From Symbiodinium sp. CCMP2592 (lineage: Eukaryota; Sar; Dinophyceae; Suessiales; Symbiodiniaceae), in NCBI GenBank assembly GCA_905221615.1, contig CAJNDT010002768.1:220094-284093 (forward strand): a stretch of DNA of 64,000 nucleotides, read 5' to 3'. The position numbers and the translations under genes were made by a program. Positions 41,603 to 51,650 of the stretch are shown here, piece by piece (position 1 is the first letter of the stretch; every line of letters begins with the position of its first letter). The notes below the pieces were generated by a model. The model saw nothing but the letters and a program-made list of their open reading frames with translations, searched no databases and was not told the DNA's origin.

Positions 41603-42025
41603 GGCGTGCATGCATGGATTTATGTATGTATGTACGTATGTATGTATATTGGTTGGTTTGATGGTTGGCTTGTTTGTTTACCTGTTTGTGTGGCCGCTTG
41701 TTTGTTTGCTTGTATCTTTCTTTGTTGGTCAGTTTCGGTTGTTCCTTTGGTTGTTTGCTTTTTCTGTGTCTGATTGCTTTACATGCAAGCAGGCATGCAT
41801 GCAGGTACATATCGATATATCGGCTTGTTTTCGATTGCTTGTGTGTGGTTGGTTACTTGTTTGCTTGTTTGTCTGGTTGTTCGTTTGCTTGTATGTGTGT
41901 ATGCATCCATGCATGCATGTATGCGTGGAAGCATGTCTGTCTGTATGCATGCATGCATGTCCGTATGCATGTATGTATGTAGGTATGTTACGTATGTGTG
42001 TACGTATTTACGTATGTAAGCAAGC
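41603..42025. repeat. Degenerate tetranucleotide microsatellite
   Basis: About 420 bp of TATG, TTGT, TTGC, GCAT and TGTC tetranucleotides in patches. Because the period is four, all frames stay open and give 70-150-codon ORFs of Cys/Met/Val/Leu or Thr/Tyr/His; these are artefacts. Confidence 0.85.
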
Positions 42026-42302
42026 CTTGGACGCCAAACCACATCATAAGCCAGGAGCCAAAAAGCCCTTGTAACCACAAACAGCGACTACTCCAAAACC
42101 GGAAAAAACCCCGTCCGCCCTTTAAATGAATGGAAGCCCAACACCTGCGGCCTGTTTTCCTGGCGTCCCTATGTTAAACACTGGTTGCGGAACCCTAAAC
42201 CCGCTTTTTGAGGTGGTTCCGGGAGTAAAGCACTCAGCCTCGCGCCTGAACCGCCTGAACCCTAGACAGCGGCCCGTGTCGTAGCCCTACTCCTAAACCC
42301 CG

Positions 42303-42428
42303 CTTGGAGGATCATGGGACTTAGTAAGTGTAAGTAAGGTTATAAGTAGGTTATAATTAGGATAATCCCACTTAGGGGACTTGTAACCCCAGTAATAACC
42401 TACTTACTCAGTCCCATGATCCTTTAAG
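42303..42428. mobile_element. MITE-like element, family A copy 7
   Basis: Ends CTTGGAGGATCATGGGAC / GTCCCATGATCCTTTAAG; flanks CG and CA, so the TA duplication has decayed. It carries a small internal tandem duplication (GTAAGTGTAAGTAAGG). Confidence 0.7.
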
Positions 42429-42431
42429 CAC

Positions 42432-42662
42432 ACCCTAAACCTAAACCCCAAACCCAAATTCTGCAACCTGACGCCTCAACCCTAAACCCTAAAATCCTAC
42501 AATCCTGCACCCTAAACCCGAAAACCCTAAACCAAAAAATGCTTAAACCCTAAAAACTAAACTCTGAACAAACTACACCCTAAACCCTAAACTCTAAACC
42601 CTACACCCTAAACCCGGAAACCCTAAACCCTAAACTTCTACACCCTAAACCCTAAACCCCAC
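42432..42662 (-). repeat. Degenerate CCCTAAA array
   Basis: About 230 bp of CCCTAAA with frequent one-base variants (CCCTACA, CCCGAAA). The opposite orientation follows at 42778-42945 with TTTTGGGCTT variants. Confidence 0.8.
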
Positions 42663-42949
42663 AAATCGCCTGTCTTCGCGGCGTCCCGGTTTCCGCTATC
42701 CGCGGGGATGCCTTGGGCGAAGATCGCGGAGATCTCCCGGTCGGAGAACCTCCGCGTTTTGGGCTTTTTGGGGCTTTTTTGGGTTTAAGGTGTAGGATTT
42801 GGGGTTTAGGGTTTAGGGCTTTGGGCTTTTGCGGCTATTTGGGTTTCAGGCGCAGGGTTGGGGGTTTAGGGTATAGGGCTTTGGGCTGTTTGGGCTTTTT
42901 GGTTTTGTTCGGGCTTTTTGGGCTTGTTGGGCTTTTGGGTTTAGGGCTT

Positions 42950-43560
42950 AATTAGAAGACTTTAGCGAATGCTTTATGAGGTATTTATTGGATTCTGTTG
43001 GATTTTGTGATTATAAAGATTTAACTAGGGTTATAAAGGCGTTTTTCTGGGGATGTGGCCGGCGTTTTGATAGAGTGCTTGGGGTTTGAAGCACTTTGCA
43101 GGGCAGTTGTACTAGCGGCTTGCGTTTATAGGTCTTCAGTTGCACTAGCCTTAGGGCTTCTAGGATCTGTTTTAGCTTAGGGAATGCTTCTGCTGCACGG
43201 CTTTGGAATCATGTTGGGCATAAACTTTGGAGTGGAGGTGATTGGGTCAGCTGTATCCCTAAGCCCTAAACCCTCTTTTGTAGTTTTTTTGGGGATGCGG
43301 CTCTGTGACGAGGTAGAGTCGCAACGTTTACTCCCTGGCGCCTAAATCCAATTTCGAACCTGCCGCCCTGAACCAAAACGCATCAAACATTAGAGCCGCA
43401 GCCCGAACACCAAAAGTCCAACAGCCTAACCCCTACATCCGAAACCCCATAGGTGAAACCACCAAACTGTATAGCACATCAAGCAAGCACCAGACCCCAC
43501 AAATCCTAAACCCAAAATTGCCAGCTCTATAGAAGCCCCAAAGCTAGAAATCAACAAAAC
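42950..43560. other. Non-coding stretch, nothing assigned
   Basis: Unique sequence without an ORF of note; A/C-rich telomere-like decay at 43370-43530. Confidence 0.4.
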
Positions 43561-43563
43561 TTA

Positions 43564-43646
43564 CCTTTGGCTAGTGGGGAAAGGAAGAATTGTAGTAATA
43601 GTAGTTAAAATTGTACCCCATTCCTCCATTCCCTACTAACCAAAGG
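43564..43646. mobile_element. MITE-like element, family L copy 2
   Basis: Ends CCTTTGGCTAGTGGGGAA / TTCCCTACTAACCAAAGG, TA at 43562-43563 and 43647-43648. Confidence 0.75.
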
Positions 43647-43924
43647 TAAGGATACCCTGAACTCTGAGGCCCTAAACCTTAAAACCCGAAACCCTAGAAC
43701 CCTAAACCCTAAACCCCTAAACCCTTTATAGATCCCTTTGAAGGAACTCTTATAGAACCCCTTATAGATCCCCTTAAGGGGCCCTAAACCCTAAATCCTT
43801 CTTTCGAAGAGGCGTCCGGAGTTCGGAGAGCTCGGCGAGGACGGCTGCGCCCCAGGCAGTCCCAAGGAACCACCCGACTTGGGGCTCGTCACTTCCTCCT
43901 CCTGGGATTTAGTCGGTGTAGGAC

Positions 43925-43992
43925 TTAGGGTTTAGGGTTTAGGATTAAGGTTTAGGGTTTAGGGTTAGGGTTTAGGGTTTAGGGTTTAGGGG
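43925..43992 (+). repeat. (TTTAGGG)n tract inside a short duplication
   Basis: About nine TTTAGGG units. 'GGGGCTCGTCACTTCCTCCTCCTG' occurs at both edges (about 43882 and 43989), so the tract sits between a direct repeat. Confidence 0.75.
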
Positions 43993-44012
43993 CTCGTCAC
44001 TTCCTCCTCCTG

Positions 44013-44144
44013 CTTGGAGGGTCGGGGGACTTAGTAAGTAGGTAGTAAGTAGACTTATAAATACCCTAAAAGGAACCGTAATTGGGGTTATGGTACTTAT
44101 CAGTCCCTAAAATAACCAGTTACTAAGTCCCCCGACCCTCCAAG
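44013..44144. mobile_element. MITE-like element, family B copy 3
   Basis: Ends CTTGGAGGGTCGGGGGAC / GTCCCCCGACCCTCCAAG with TG on both sides (44011-44012, 44145-44146). TG here fits a duplication that need not always be TA. Confidence 0.75.
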
Positions 44145-44234
44145 TGGGATTACTTGGAGCGGCAGGGGACGTAGCAAGGGTTCTTGAAGGACTCCTTAAA
44201 GGGAGGGATCTATGGGGTTTAGGTTTAGGGTCTA

Positions 44235-44354
44235 CTTGAAGGGGCAGGGGACTTAGTAAGTAGGTCATAAGTAGGGTTATAAGTACCCTAAATGGAGTTG
44301 CCCCAATTATACACCTACTTATAAACGACTTACTAAGTCCCCTGCCCCTCCAAG
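44235..44354. mobile_element. MITE-like element, family B copy 4
   Basis: Ends CTTGAAGGGGCAGGGGAC / GTCCCCTGCCCCTCCAAG, TA at 44233-44234 and 44355-44356. Confidence 0.8.
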
Positions 44355-44541
44355 TAGTCGGTTTAGGATTTAGGTTTCAGGGATGGTTTTTGGGAGGTTT
44401 AGGGTTTAGGGCTTTGAATTAGGGTTTACAGGGTTTAAGGATGTTTTTGGGAGGTTTCGGCTGTAGGTTCCGGGTTTGGGGGGTGTTTGGGGCTTGGGGT
44501 TTAGGGTCAGTTCCTCCTCCTGGGAGTTTCTCTTTCTTGTT

Positions 44542-44543
<2 letters not shown>

Positions 44544-44576
<33 letters not shown>

Positions 44577-44632
44577 CTCTCTCTCTCTCTCTCGCGTTCT
44601 CTCTGTGTCTCTCTCTCTCTCTCTCTCTTTTT
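44544..44632. repeat. (CT)n microsatellite
   Basis: CTCTCT runs with occasional TTT, TGT and GCG interruptions. Ser/Leu or Arg/Glu ORFs across it are artefacts. Confidence 0.95.
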
Positions 44633-44639
44633 GTGTCCA

Positions 44640-46076
44640 CGGTTTGGCGCTTTATAGGGATGATGGGCTTAAAGTATGTGGCTCGTAAGGTTTACGGGCT
44701 TTTCATAGATCAAGATCACAGGGAATTTAGGGCTTTCAAGGTTAGGGTTTAAGGTTCAAGGTGTAGGGTTCAAGGTTTAGTAGGGTGTAGGGTTCAGGGT
44801 CCTGGGAGCTCACTGTCTTGGTGGCTGAGTTGTGTTTAGGGTTTAGGGTCTAGGTTCTACAACAGTTATGGGGTTTAAGCTCCAGGGTCTTGAGCTAATG
44901 GCTTTCGGGGTCTGCGCGTTCGGAACATTTGGAGCTTAGGGCCTTGTAGGGCACAGGAAAGTTTTCCGCCTTAAAGTAAGTTTCTACTAGCTAAAGCATG
45001 AGTGAAAACTACAGGACCTCAAGTTGTTCGCGGTTTAGGCATTGAGATGGAGAGGGGTTTGGGGCTCATGATTTCGACTGCTTCGGGGTCTGAGGCAGCG
45101 GGTGTGGGCTGAGTGTGTCAGCCTCCAAGGTGCATAGATGGTCAGAAAAAGTCTCAGCCCAGCATTTCCAGTGTACCCTGACCGCTCCATGCTCACCCTT
45201 GGCATAGCCCTATCGAGGAAACCCTAAACCCTCCACCCCTCCTGTAACCCTAAACCCTAAACCCTAAACCTCAAGCCAGAAAACTGTCAGACTCTACACT
45301 CTGCATCCCCTGACTGCAAAAACTCAAAGCCTCACGCAACTGGAGGACGCCGTGCAAAAAAAAAACAAAAACCAATAAGTAATCTAAACCGCTGAAAACT
45401 AAACACTAAGCCCCAAACTCTACATTATGGCGTTGGGGGTTCCTTTAAAGGAGTCTATATGGGTTACTATAAGGGAAAGTGCTGAACCCCTGCAAAGCAA
45501 TCCGAATACAACAGGACTCCTCCGTTTCTCCAGCGATCTCACCAGGGGCCAACTGCAGAAGGGGAAGCAATGGGCTGTAGGGTTTACGGGGTTTAGGGGT
45601 GTTAAGGGGTGTAGGGGATTAGGGGTTTAGGGTTTTGGGGGTTAGGGTTTAGGGATTTGGGGTTTAAGGTGAAAGGGGAGCCGTACACCTTTTTGGAATG
45701 TCCTGTAGAGAGGTTCTAATATATTACTTTATTTTGTACCGCTTCTACGGTATTTTGGAGGTGTTTCTAACGGTTCGATTGGTTGCTCATAATAATCTTT
45801 GGAAGGGAATCAGGTGTGGTGTTGGATGTTGGAGAGAAGACTATACCCCCCCTTAGAACCATGATAAACATATTATCAATTATCTCTAATGGTCTCTTGG
45901 GTTTTACATGAACAAAAACAAATCCTGAGGATACTATAGAAGAGAGTTTTCTGGGTTTGGGGTTTACGACTCAGGAGTCTTAGGGCCGTTTAGGAGTTGA
46001 GTCCTGAAACTGGTGCCTCGGCAAAGAAGAGCGTGCTTTGAACCAGAAGTTTGGGAAGCTCTGTCTTCAGAAGTCC
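44640..46076. other. Non-coding stretch
   Basis: Mixed-orientation telomere-like heptamers at 44725-44870, 45225-45270 and 45575-45670, an A-run at 45357-45371, and otherwise unique sequence. No gene. Confidence 0.4.
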
Positions 46077-46078
46077 TA

Positions 46079-46181
46079 CTGTTGATGATACAAATCCTGC
46101 ATTACCTTAAGGACCCTAAACTATGGGAACTATGGTATATTCCTTATTATGGGTAATGCAGGATTTAAATCATCAACCGTC
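46079..46181. mobile_element. MITE-like element, family E copy 4
   Basis: Ends CTGTTGATGATACAAATCC / GGATTTAAATCATCAACCG, left TA at 46077-46078; the right edge has an extra TC before TA. Confidence 0.75.
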
Positions 46182-46221
46182 TAGCAAGAAAGCCCTCAAC
46201 AGCCTTAGAGCTAGCGGCCAC

Positions 46222-46277
46222 AAAACAAAACAAAAAAAAAAAAAAAAGCAATAAAAAACAAAAAAAAAAAAAAACGA
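46222..46277. repeat. A-rich tract
   Basis: Two poly(A) runs (15-17 A) separated by GCAATAAAAAAC. No adjacent retroposon body was recognised. Confidence 0.7.
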
Positions 46278-46670
46278 ACTCCGAGGCCCCACCTCCCTTA
46301 CCCACAAGCCGAAACCTAATGGGCCAAGAGACTGTCATGAAGTCGGCTTTAGCCTAGGGTTTAGGGTTTACGGGTTTAGGGGTTTAGGGTTTAAGGCTTT
46401 AGCTTTAATAAGAAGGCCGCAAAATAGAAGGTCAAAGGGTCTCAACCCTCTAAACCGTGGAAGCCGAGGCTGTGGCACCCCCCGCTTCAAACCGAGCCCA
46501 ACCGCAAAATCCCAAACCCGAAACCCTCAAAGCCCTATCCCTAATGCCGAAGGGTCCAAAGAACCCGACAATTAGGTACTTATAGGATTTGGGTTTGGTG
46601 GTCATGTAGGTTGCTTAAGTTAGGGTTGCAAGCCCAGCGGCCCTGACCCCGAAACCCGAACAATTCCTAA

Positions 46671-46790
46671 GTCATAGGGACCCTGAGAGGGTTGGGGGAG
46701 CGGGGGTAGGGGGCCTTAATGCCCATAATAAGGACCTAATAAGGCCTATTTAAGGAAGTATAGTCCCCTATACCCGCTATACCCGAACCC
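46671..46790. mobile_element. MITE-like element, family K copy 2 (worn)
   Basis: GTCATAGGGACCCTGAG left end and the core 'GCCCATAATAAGGACCTAATAAGGCC' match 8413-8550; the right arm is lost. Confidence 0.55.
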
Positions 46791-47136
46791 CTAAACCCCT
46801 GAACCCCTAAACCCCTAAAACCTAAACCCTAAACCCCTAAGCTCCTACATTACTAAACCCACACTGAACCCCCCTGAACCCTGAGGCAAGGCACGGGTCG
46901 GTCCGACCCACGTGCGACCGGCCTCAAAACGGCGAGTGTGGGCTTCGCTTCTGAATTCAATTCAAGGCCAGAGGTTGAGGTTGAACGGTTTAGCGTGCGC
47001 GTTTTCGGGCTCAGGGCTTGGGGTTTAGGGTTTAGGGTTTAGGGTGTAGGGTTCAGGGCTTGGGGTCCAGGGTGCTTCGATGTTTCGAAGCTGCGGTTTG
47101 GTGCGTCGGGTCTTTTGGTGGGTTGCAGAAGTTGTA
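46791..47136. other. Telomere-like tracts and unique sequence
   Basis: CCCTAAA/CCCCTAAA at 46786-46855 and TTTAGGG at 47020-47065; no gene. Confidence 0.45.
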
Positions 47137-47282
47137 GTATCCTTAAGGGAGGGGGGTCCAAGGGGGGTATATAGCCTAGTGATCCCTAATCCTCCCTAGT
47201 ACTCCCTAAGGTTCCCTTACAGTCCCCATAAGGATTCCTTATACCCTCCCCCCTTGAACCACCCTCCCTTAAGGATCCTATA
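47137..47282. mobile_element. MITE-like element, family J copy 2
   Basis: Arms TATCCTTAAGGGAGGGGGG / ACCCTCCCTTAAGGATCC. Nearly identical to 39576-39728 apart from a short central deletion. A stray extra 'CCCTCCCTTAAGGATCCTATA' end is found again at 47371-47392. Confidence 0.75.
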
Positions 47283-47429
47283 ACCCTAAACCCTAAACCC
47301 TAAACCCAAAACCCTAAACCCTAAGGACCCTAGAACCATAACCCTAAGAGCCCTCGAACCCCGAAGCCCTACCCTCCCTTAAGGATCCTATAAAGAAGAG
47401 CTGGAGGAGAGACTCCTCCTGGTTGATCA

Positions 47430-47641
47430 CCCAATACTTAAAGGCTCATGGGACTTAGTAAGGGTTCTTAAAAGGCTCCTTAAAGGGATCTATAGGGTTC
47501 CCTAAAGGGCTCTATGGGGTTTAGGGTTTAGGGTCTACTTAAAGGCTCATGGGACTTACTTAGTAAGGGTTCTTAAAGGCTCCTTAAAGGGATCTATAGG
47601 GCTCCTTAAAGGGCTCTATGGGGTTTAGGATTTAGGGTCTA
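47430..47641. repeat. Tandem units built on a family A end, about 104-bp period
   Basis: 'TACTTAAAGGCTCATGGGACT' occurs at about 47429, 47533 and 47640, each of the first two followed by 'GGGATCTATAGGG' and 'GGGCTCTATGGGGTTTAGG'. The third start is the left end of the intact element at 47642. The element's end plus its left flank has been duplicated twice. Confidence 0.8.
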
Positions 47642-47757
47642 CTTAAAGGCTCATGGGACTTAGTAAGTAAGGTTATAAGGAGGTGATAATTAGGATAGCC
47701 CCACTTAAGGGACTTATAACCCCGGTTACTTATTACTGAGTCCCATGATCCTTAAAG
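47642..47757. mobile_element. MITE-like element, family A copy 8
   Basis: Ends CTTAAAGGCTCATGGGAC / GTCCCATGATCCTTAAAG, left TA at 47640-47641; the right flank is CA. Confidence 0.75.
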
Positions 47758-47782
47758 CAGGCCGTGATCGGGCCGTAGCATA

Positions 47783-47988
47783 CCCAAATGGGTGGTTGTC
47801 AAAATTAGGATCCCTTCTTGGGGTAGCTTAAATTTTAGGTGCCGCCTTATACTAAGGACCCAAAAAGGGACCATCTTCTTGACAAGCACCCAAGTGGTCC
47901 TAGTAGCTGTTATCGGGATACCTCCCAAGTCATAGTCACAATACAGCAACCCTACGTTCTACGATTTAGGTACTTAGGACCCTTTGGC
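47783..47988. mobile_element. MITE-like element, family H copy 3 (with nested G copy)
   Basis: Left end CCCAAA, then after the G insert 'GGTCCTAGTAGCTGTTAT', right end GTACTTAGGACCCTTTGGC; ATA on both sides (47780-47782, 47989-47991). Confidence 0.7.
47790..47891. mobile_element. MITE-like element, family G copy 3, nested in H
   Basis: Ends GGGTGGTTGTCAAAATTAG / TCTTGACAAGCACCC with flanks AAAT (47786-47789) and AAGT (47892-47895). Confidence 0.75.
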
Positions 47989-48050
47989 ATACTGATTCTA
48001 GTCGTGCTCATCTTCCCGCATGAGGACTACTATACCAAGGGTACCATAAT

Positions 48051-48159
48051 CCCAGAGGGTCCATATACACTACTATTATGGAGTTAAGCCCTAAAGACCA
48101 TCCCCATTATGGTTTTGGGGACCTAGTTCCATAATAGTCGTGTATATGGACCCTCTGGG
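48051..48159. mobile_element. MITE-like element, family D copy 4
   Basis: Ends CCCAGAGGGTCCATATACAC / GTGTATATGGACCCTCTGGG, flanked by AAT on both sides (48048-48050, 48160-48162). Confidence 0.8.
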
Positions 48160-48239
48160 AATACAGGTGCGCTAGTAATTGGCCTAGGGTTTCGGGCTAC
48201 GTCCTGAGGAGAAGCTTAACTCAGGAAGCCTTTGAAGTA

Positions 48240-48340
48240 CGGTTGATGATATAAATCCTGCATTACCCAGAACAAGGAATATAACATTGTTCCCATAGTT
48301 TAGGGTCCTCAAGGTAATGCAGGATTTATATCATCAACAG
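48240..48340. mobile_element. MITE-like element, family E copy 5
   Basis: Ends CGGTTGATGATATAAATCC / GGATTTATATCATCAACAG, TA at 48238-48239 and 48341-48342. Confidence 0.8.
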
Positions 48341-48344
48341 TAGT

Positions 48345-49630
48345 AGTACAACTTATACTGGATCGTGTTAGAAGAATTAATTAAGTTAAGCCACCATTAA
48401 AAGGAACCACATGATTTACTATAGACCCTACTATGGTATCTTAAACGCCCGGTGGGCCTTAGTACAGGCTCGAATTGGGTGACGAGTGACAAGTACCAGA
48501 AGCCCAACACTCTTAAAGGAACTGTGGTTAAGTTTAGTCCTGGGTTTTTTGAAGCTCGGTTTAGGATGTAGGGTTTATAGGATTTAGAGATGACTGTTCA
48601 TTTTCTGGCCATGAGAACATGAAGCTATTGAGCATGCCCCAATGCGCCACATATTGCGCCAGGAAAAGGAACTCTGAAACTGCGACATCAACCCACAAAA
48701 AATGAAAATAATAATCCCTATATTACCCCCATAAGGAATACATTTTTCATTTTTTGGGGGTTCTTAAGCACATAGTAGAACCCAAAGGAGATCGCAATTG
48801 CACAGGGCCCAGGACCTTCCCCAAGCTGCCCCCAGAGCAACGGCTGAGATCCGCGCTCATTATGCGGATTTAAGGAAAGAATTTTGGCAAAGTCCTTGGC
48901 TGCCGTGATCTCCGAAAAACGCGCGGACAAGATGAAGTGGGTTCAGGGTGTGGAGAGATTTGGTAGGTCACGATGTAGGGCAGACTTCAGGAAACGGGTG
49001 CGGGGGAAGGATTGAAGTCGACTTGGGGCCCTTAACCCTAAACCCTAAAGCCTGGAGCTTGAGGTTGCCGGACGACGTTCATGCACCGTTGAACCTAAAT
49101 GCCTAAACCCCAACCCACTAGATCATAAACCCTGTATATAAAAATCAGTCCTGAAACGCGCCGGCCTGAAGTCCTAATGCATGAGACAGGCAACGAAAAG
49201 CAACACGAGATGTGCTTCAGAGTGTACCTGTGGCCCAAAGACATACCTTTCGAAGGAACTATGTATATAGAAACCGTGATCAGGAATCCCAAAAGTGTAG
49301 GTCTTTTCGGTTACAGGTCTAGGTTGGTTTAGGGCCCGAGCTTCGGAACACCGAGAAACACCAATTATCAGGCTCGTGCGGGCCGGCCCCCACTGCCGAA
49401 ACGACCTAATGTAGGACCCTGATTAAGAAACCTTGGGCCTTTATTCGCCTCAGCCCCGGCCGAAGCGGTCAGAGGTTCCTATTCGGATTTCCTCTATTCC
49501 CCACCTCGAAAATCCCAAAATCCACCGCCCCGCCCCCCTAAAAAATGGAAACGTGTCAATGAGCCCCAAGGTCCGGCGGTGAATTTTCGCCTTCTCCAGT
49601 GGATTTTAGCGCTTCCTCCACCCCTCCCCT
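48345..49630. other. Non-coding stretch, nothing assigned
   Basis: Unique sequence with few repeats; 'CCCTGATTAAGAAACCTTGGGCC' at about 49418 is a half copy of family O. Frames of 65-70 codons lack support. Confidence 0.4.
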
Positions 49631-49676
49631 CCCCACCCCACTCTCCCCCCCCCTCCCCCCCCCTCCCCCCTGTGCC
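49616..49676. repeat. C-rich tract
   Basis: CCACCCCTCCCCTCCCC passing into runs of up to ten C. It lies at the change from MITE-rich DNA to the second retroelement and may mark its left edge. Confidence 0.75.
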
Positions 49677-49679
49677 GAT

Positions 49680-50225
49680 ACACCCCCAAGGGATACTCCT
49701 TGTGAGGAGGTGTATGACCAGTTATTCCCTAAGGATCAAAGGGCAGCGCCCTGCACACGGACAGTAGTTGTTTTGTCTTGCTACGCAAGGAGAGCTTGTC
49801 TTGTCTCAATATGGTAAAACCACTGTGAGCCAATGGGCAGCGGAATGTATATGTATGAGCATGCAGCCATTGCTGTAGGTACCTGTTAGAGCTACCCCTT
49901 TAGAGGTTTATGGTTTCAAACAGACACTAATTTTCTTTTACCGGAAGCATGGCCGCACATTCACACATATACTGTTATGCCCACTGTCACAGTTGCGGAG
50001 TTTGGACTCATTATAAAAACAGCATATTGTTTATGCTAGGTTTAGCACTGAAGTACACTGCTGAGGACACTCCACTCATTTTGCACACACACTCATGCAT
50101 GTTGGTCAGAGAGATCATCTGTACAAGATCATGTCTGGTGATGTTTTCTACATCGAATTATGCAGCCTTTCACTTTGCTCTTGTTAGAGCTTTGTGAGTC
50201 ACTGTTGTGAAACTCTGAGATTCTC
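49680..50225 (-). other. Probable 3' non-coding end/LTR region of element 2
   Basis: About 550 bp without an ORF between the last stop and the C-rich tract. The 3' LTR is expected here, but without the 5' copy it cannot be delimited. A palindrome CTGAGATTCTCTTATCTCAG lies across the stop of the last frame (about 50214-50233). Confidence 0.4.
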
Positions 50226-51650
50226 TTATCTCAGATTTGGATCCAGGTTTGGATCATAGGCTCGAGCGTAGACGTTCGGATGTGGCTCATCCGGGTCTGA
50301 GTGATCTTCTTCGGAACTTGAGAAGATTCCGAGTAATCTGTTCTCAGCCCTGGTGAAGGCGGCGTCTGCAGTATCATATCCATGGTTGGATGTTGTCGCC
50401 TTTGGCTCGGCCTTTGAAGCAGCTTGTGAGCTGACTGGAGTTGCCTTGGCTTTTGCCGGTTGCGGCTGCTTAGCCTTTGCCCGTTCAGCCCTTCTTCTTT
50501 CAAGCTGTCCGTCTGAGGACGCCCATGATCTTTCACTTTCATCTCCTGAAGGAGATAAGGCGTGGGCATAGAGGCTATTCCAGTACTGTGGTGCAGAAGG
50601 AGTTAGGACTTCTTCATTGTCAGATTCTGACTGGTCTTCCTCAGAGCTTTGGTCGTCAAAGAGTGTCTCGAGGACATTTTTGAGATTGTTATTTCTTCGC
50701 TCTATCTCTAGTGAGGAATGGACCAATTGGTTAAAGACTGTCCTTGAGTCCTTCAGTGCTGTTAGAAGGATTTCCACTCTGGATAGAGTATCTTGGATGG
50801 TGTCAAGATGTTCCTTTCTTTCCTCCTTGTCTCTCTGGATAGAGCCTCGCAATGCTTGTGCGATTCTGAGGAGGTCTGTGTATTTCGCAAGAGGCATAGT
50901 TACCGTTTGATTGTCATGTATGACAGTTGTTTCGTCGCCGCTTAAGTTCCTGAATAGGACTTCCACGACTGGTAGGAACTCCGTGCTCCACGGTTCCTCT
51001 TCATCATATGTTTCTACGTGCTGTAGCACGCGTTGTGTAAACTGGCCGGCTGCTTCTACCGTTGCATCGATAGAGCTGACGTGTCTTGCTACTATGTTTC
51101 GGCACGTAACGTTAATTGCCTGGCCTTGATTGGCTTCGTCAAGTGCAGCGTCTGCATAGGTGCAGAGTCCACTGTTGTGGGCTTCTCTAGCTGCCTTTCG
51201 TTGAATGCGCCGATTTTGACCTCCTCTTCTGGTAGGACCTTTTGGTCTTGGAGGATCAGAAGGTACTGTTCCTTTCGCCTTTGGCGGAGGACTCTTAGGT
51301 GGAGGTGACATGTTTGCCTTGTTAGGCCCTGGTGGCATTGCCTTGGGCGCTGATGACGATGCGGCACTTGAGAGTGCAGATGTACCTCTGGCTTTTGCCG
51401 AAGATCCCTTGGGGATCGATGTATAGGTAATCTGCATGGCTTCTTCGGCCATTTGTGCATGCAAGGCATCCTTGAATAATTGTGTCATGTGAGGAGTGTT
51501 ACTTGCATCATCGTAGGTCTGGAAGCGCTCAATGTCTCTTTCGGTGCCACGTGGTCGTGTATCACCTCTTTGGAAAGGATCGTTCCTGCGAATCTCCGCA
51601 ACTTGTACTGCATGGAGGCAGTTTTTGCACAGCACCTTCCTTGCAAACAT
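50226..51650 (-). CDS. Element 2 second coding region, part c (coiled-coil C-terminal part)
   Basis: 474 codons. It starts with F-A-R-K-V-L-C-K-N-C-L-H-A-V, which looks like the continuation of the Cys motif at the end of part b. Then come basic Pro/Lys-rich linkers (about 85-150) and a helical region (about 160-345), whose second half (S-I-Q-R-D-K-E-E-R-K.. to about 345) has heptad-like spacing typical of coiled coil. The tail is acidic and Ser-rich. No enzymatic motif. The 89-base overlap with part b and the split of a Cys motif suggest a +1 frame change rather than a separate gene. Function unknown; an assembly or structural role is possible. Confidence 0.6.
   Translation of the reverse strand: MFARKVLCKNCLHAVQVAEIRRNDPFQRGDTRPRGTERDIERFQTYDDASNTPHMTQLFKDALHAQMAEEAMQITYTSIPKGSSAKARGTSALSSAASSSAPKAMPPGPNKANMSPPPKSPPPKAKGTVPSDPPRPKGPTRRGGQNRRIQRKAAREAHNSGLCTYADAALDEANQGQAINVTCRNIVARHVSSIDATVEAAGQFTQRVLQHVETYDEEEPWSTEFLPVVEVLFRNLSGDETTVIHDNQTVTMPLAKYTDLLRIAQALRGSIQRDKEERKEHLDTIQDTLSRVEILLTALKDSRTVFNQLVHSSLEIERRNNNLKNVLETLFDDQSSEEDQSESDNEEVLTPSAPQYWNSLYAHALSPSGDESERSWASSDGQLERRRAERAKAKQPQPAKAKATPVSSQAASKAEPKATTSNHGYDTADAAFTRAENRLLGIFSSSEEDHSDPDEPHPNVYARAYDPNLDPNLR

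Noticed and set aside
41610..42074. Long overlapping Cys/Met/Val-rich or Thr/Tyr-rich ORFs
   Set aside because: They lie on a tetranucleotide microsatellite whose period keeps all frames open.
44419..44688. Arg/Glu- and Ser/Leu-repeat ORFs
   Set aside because: They are the (CT)n microsatellite in different frames.
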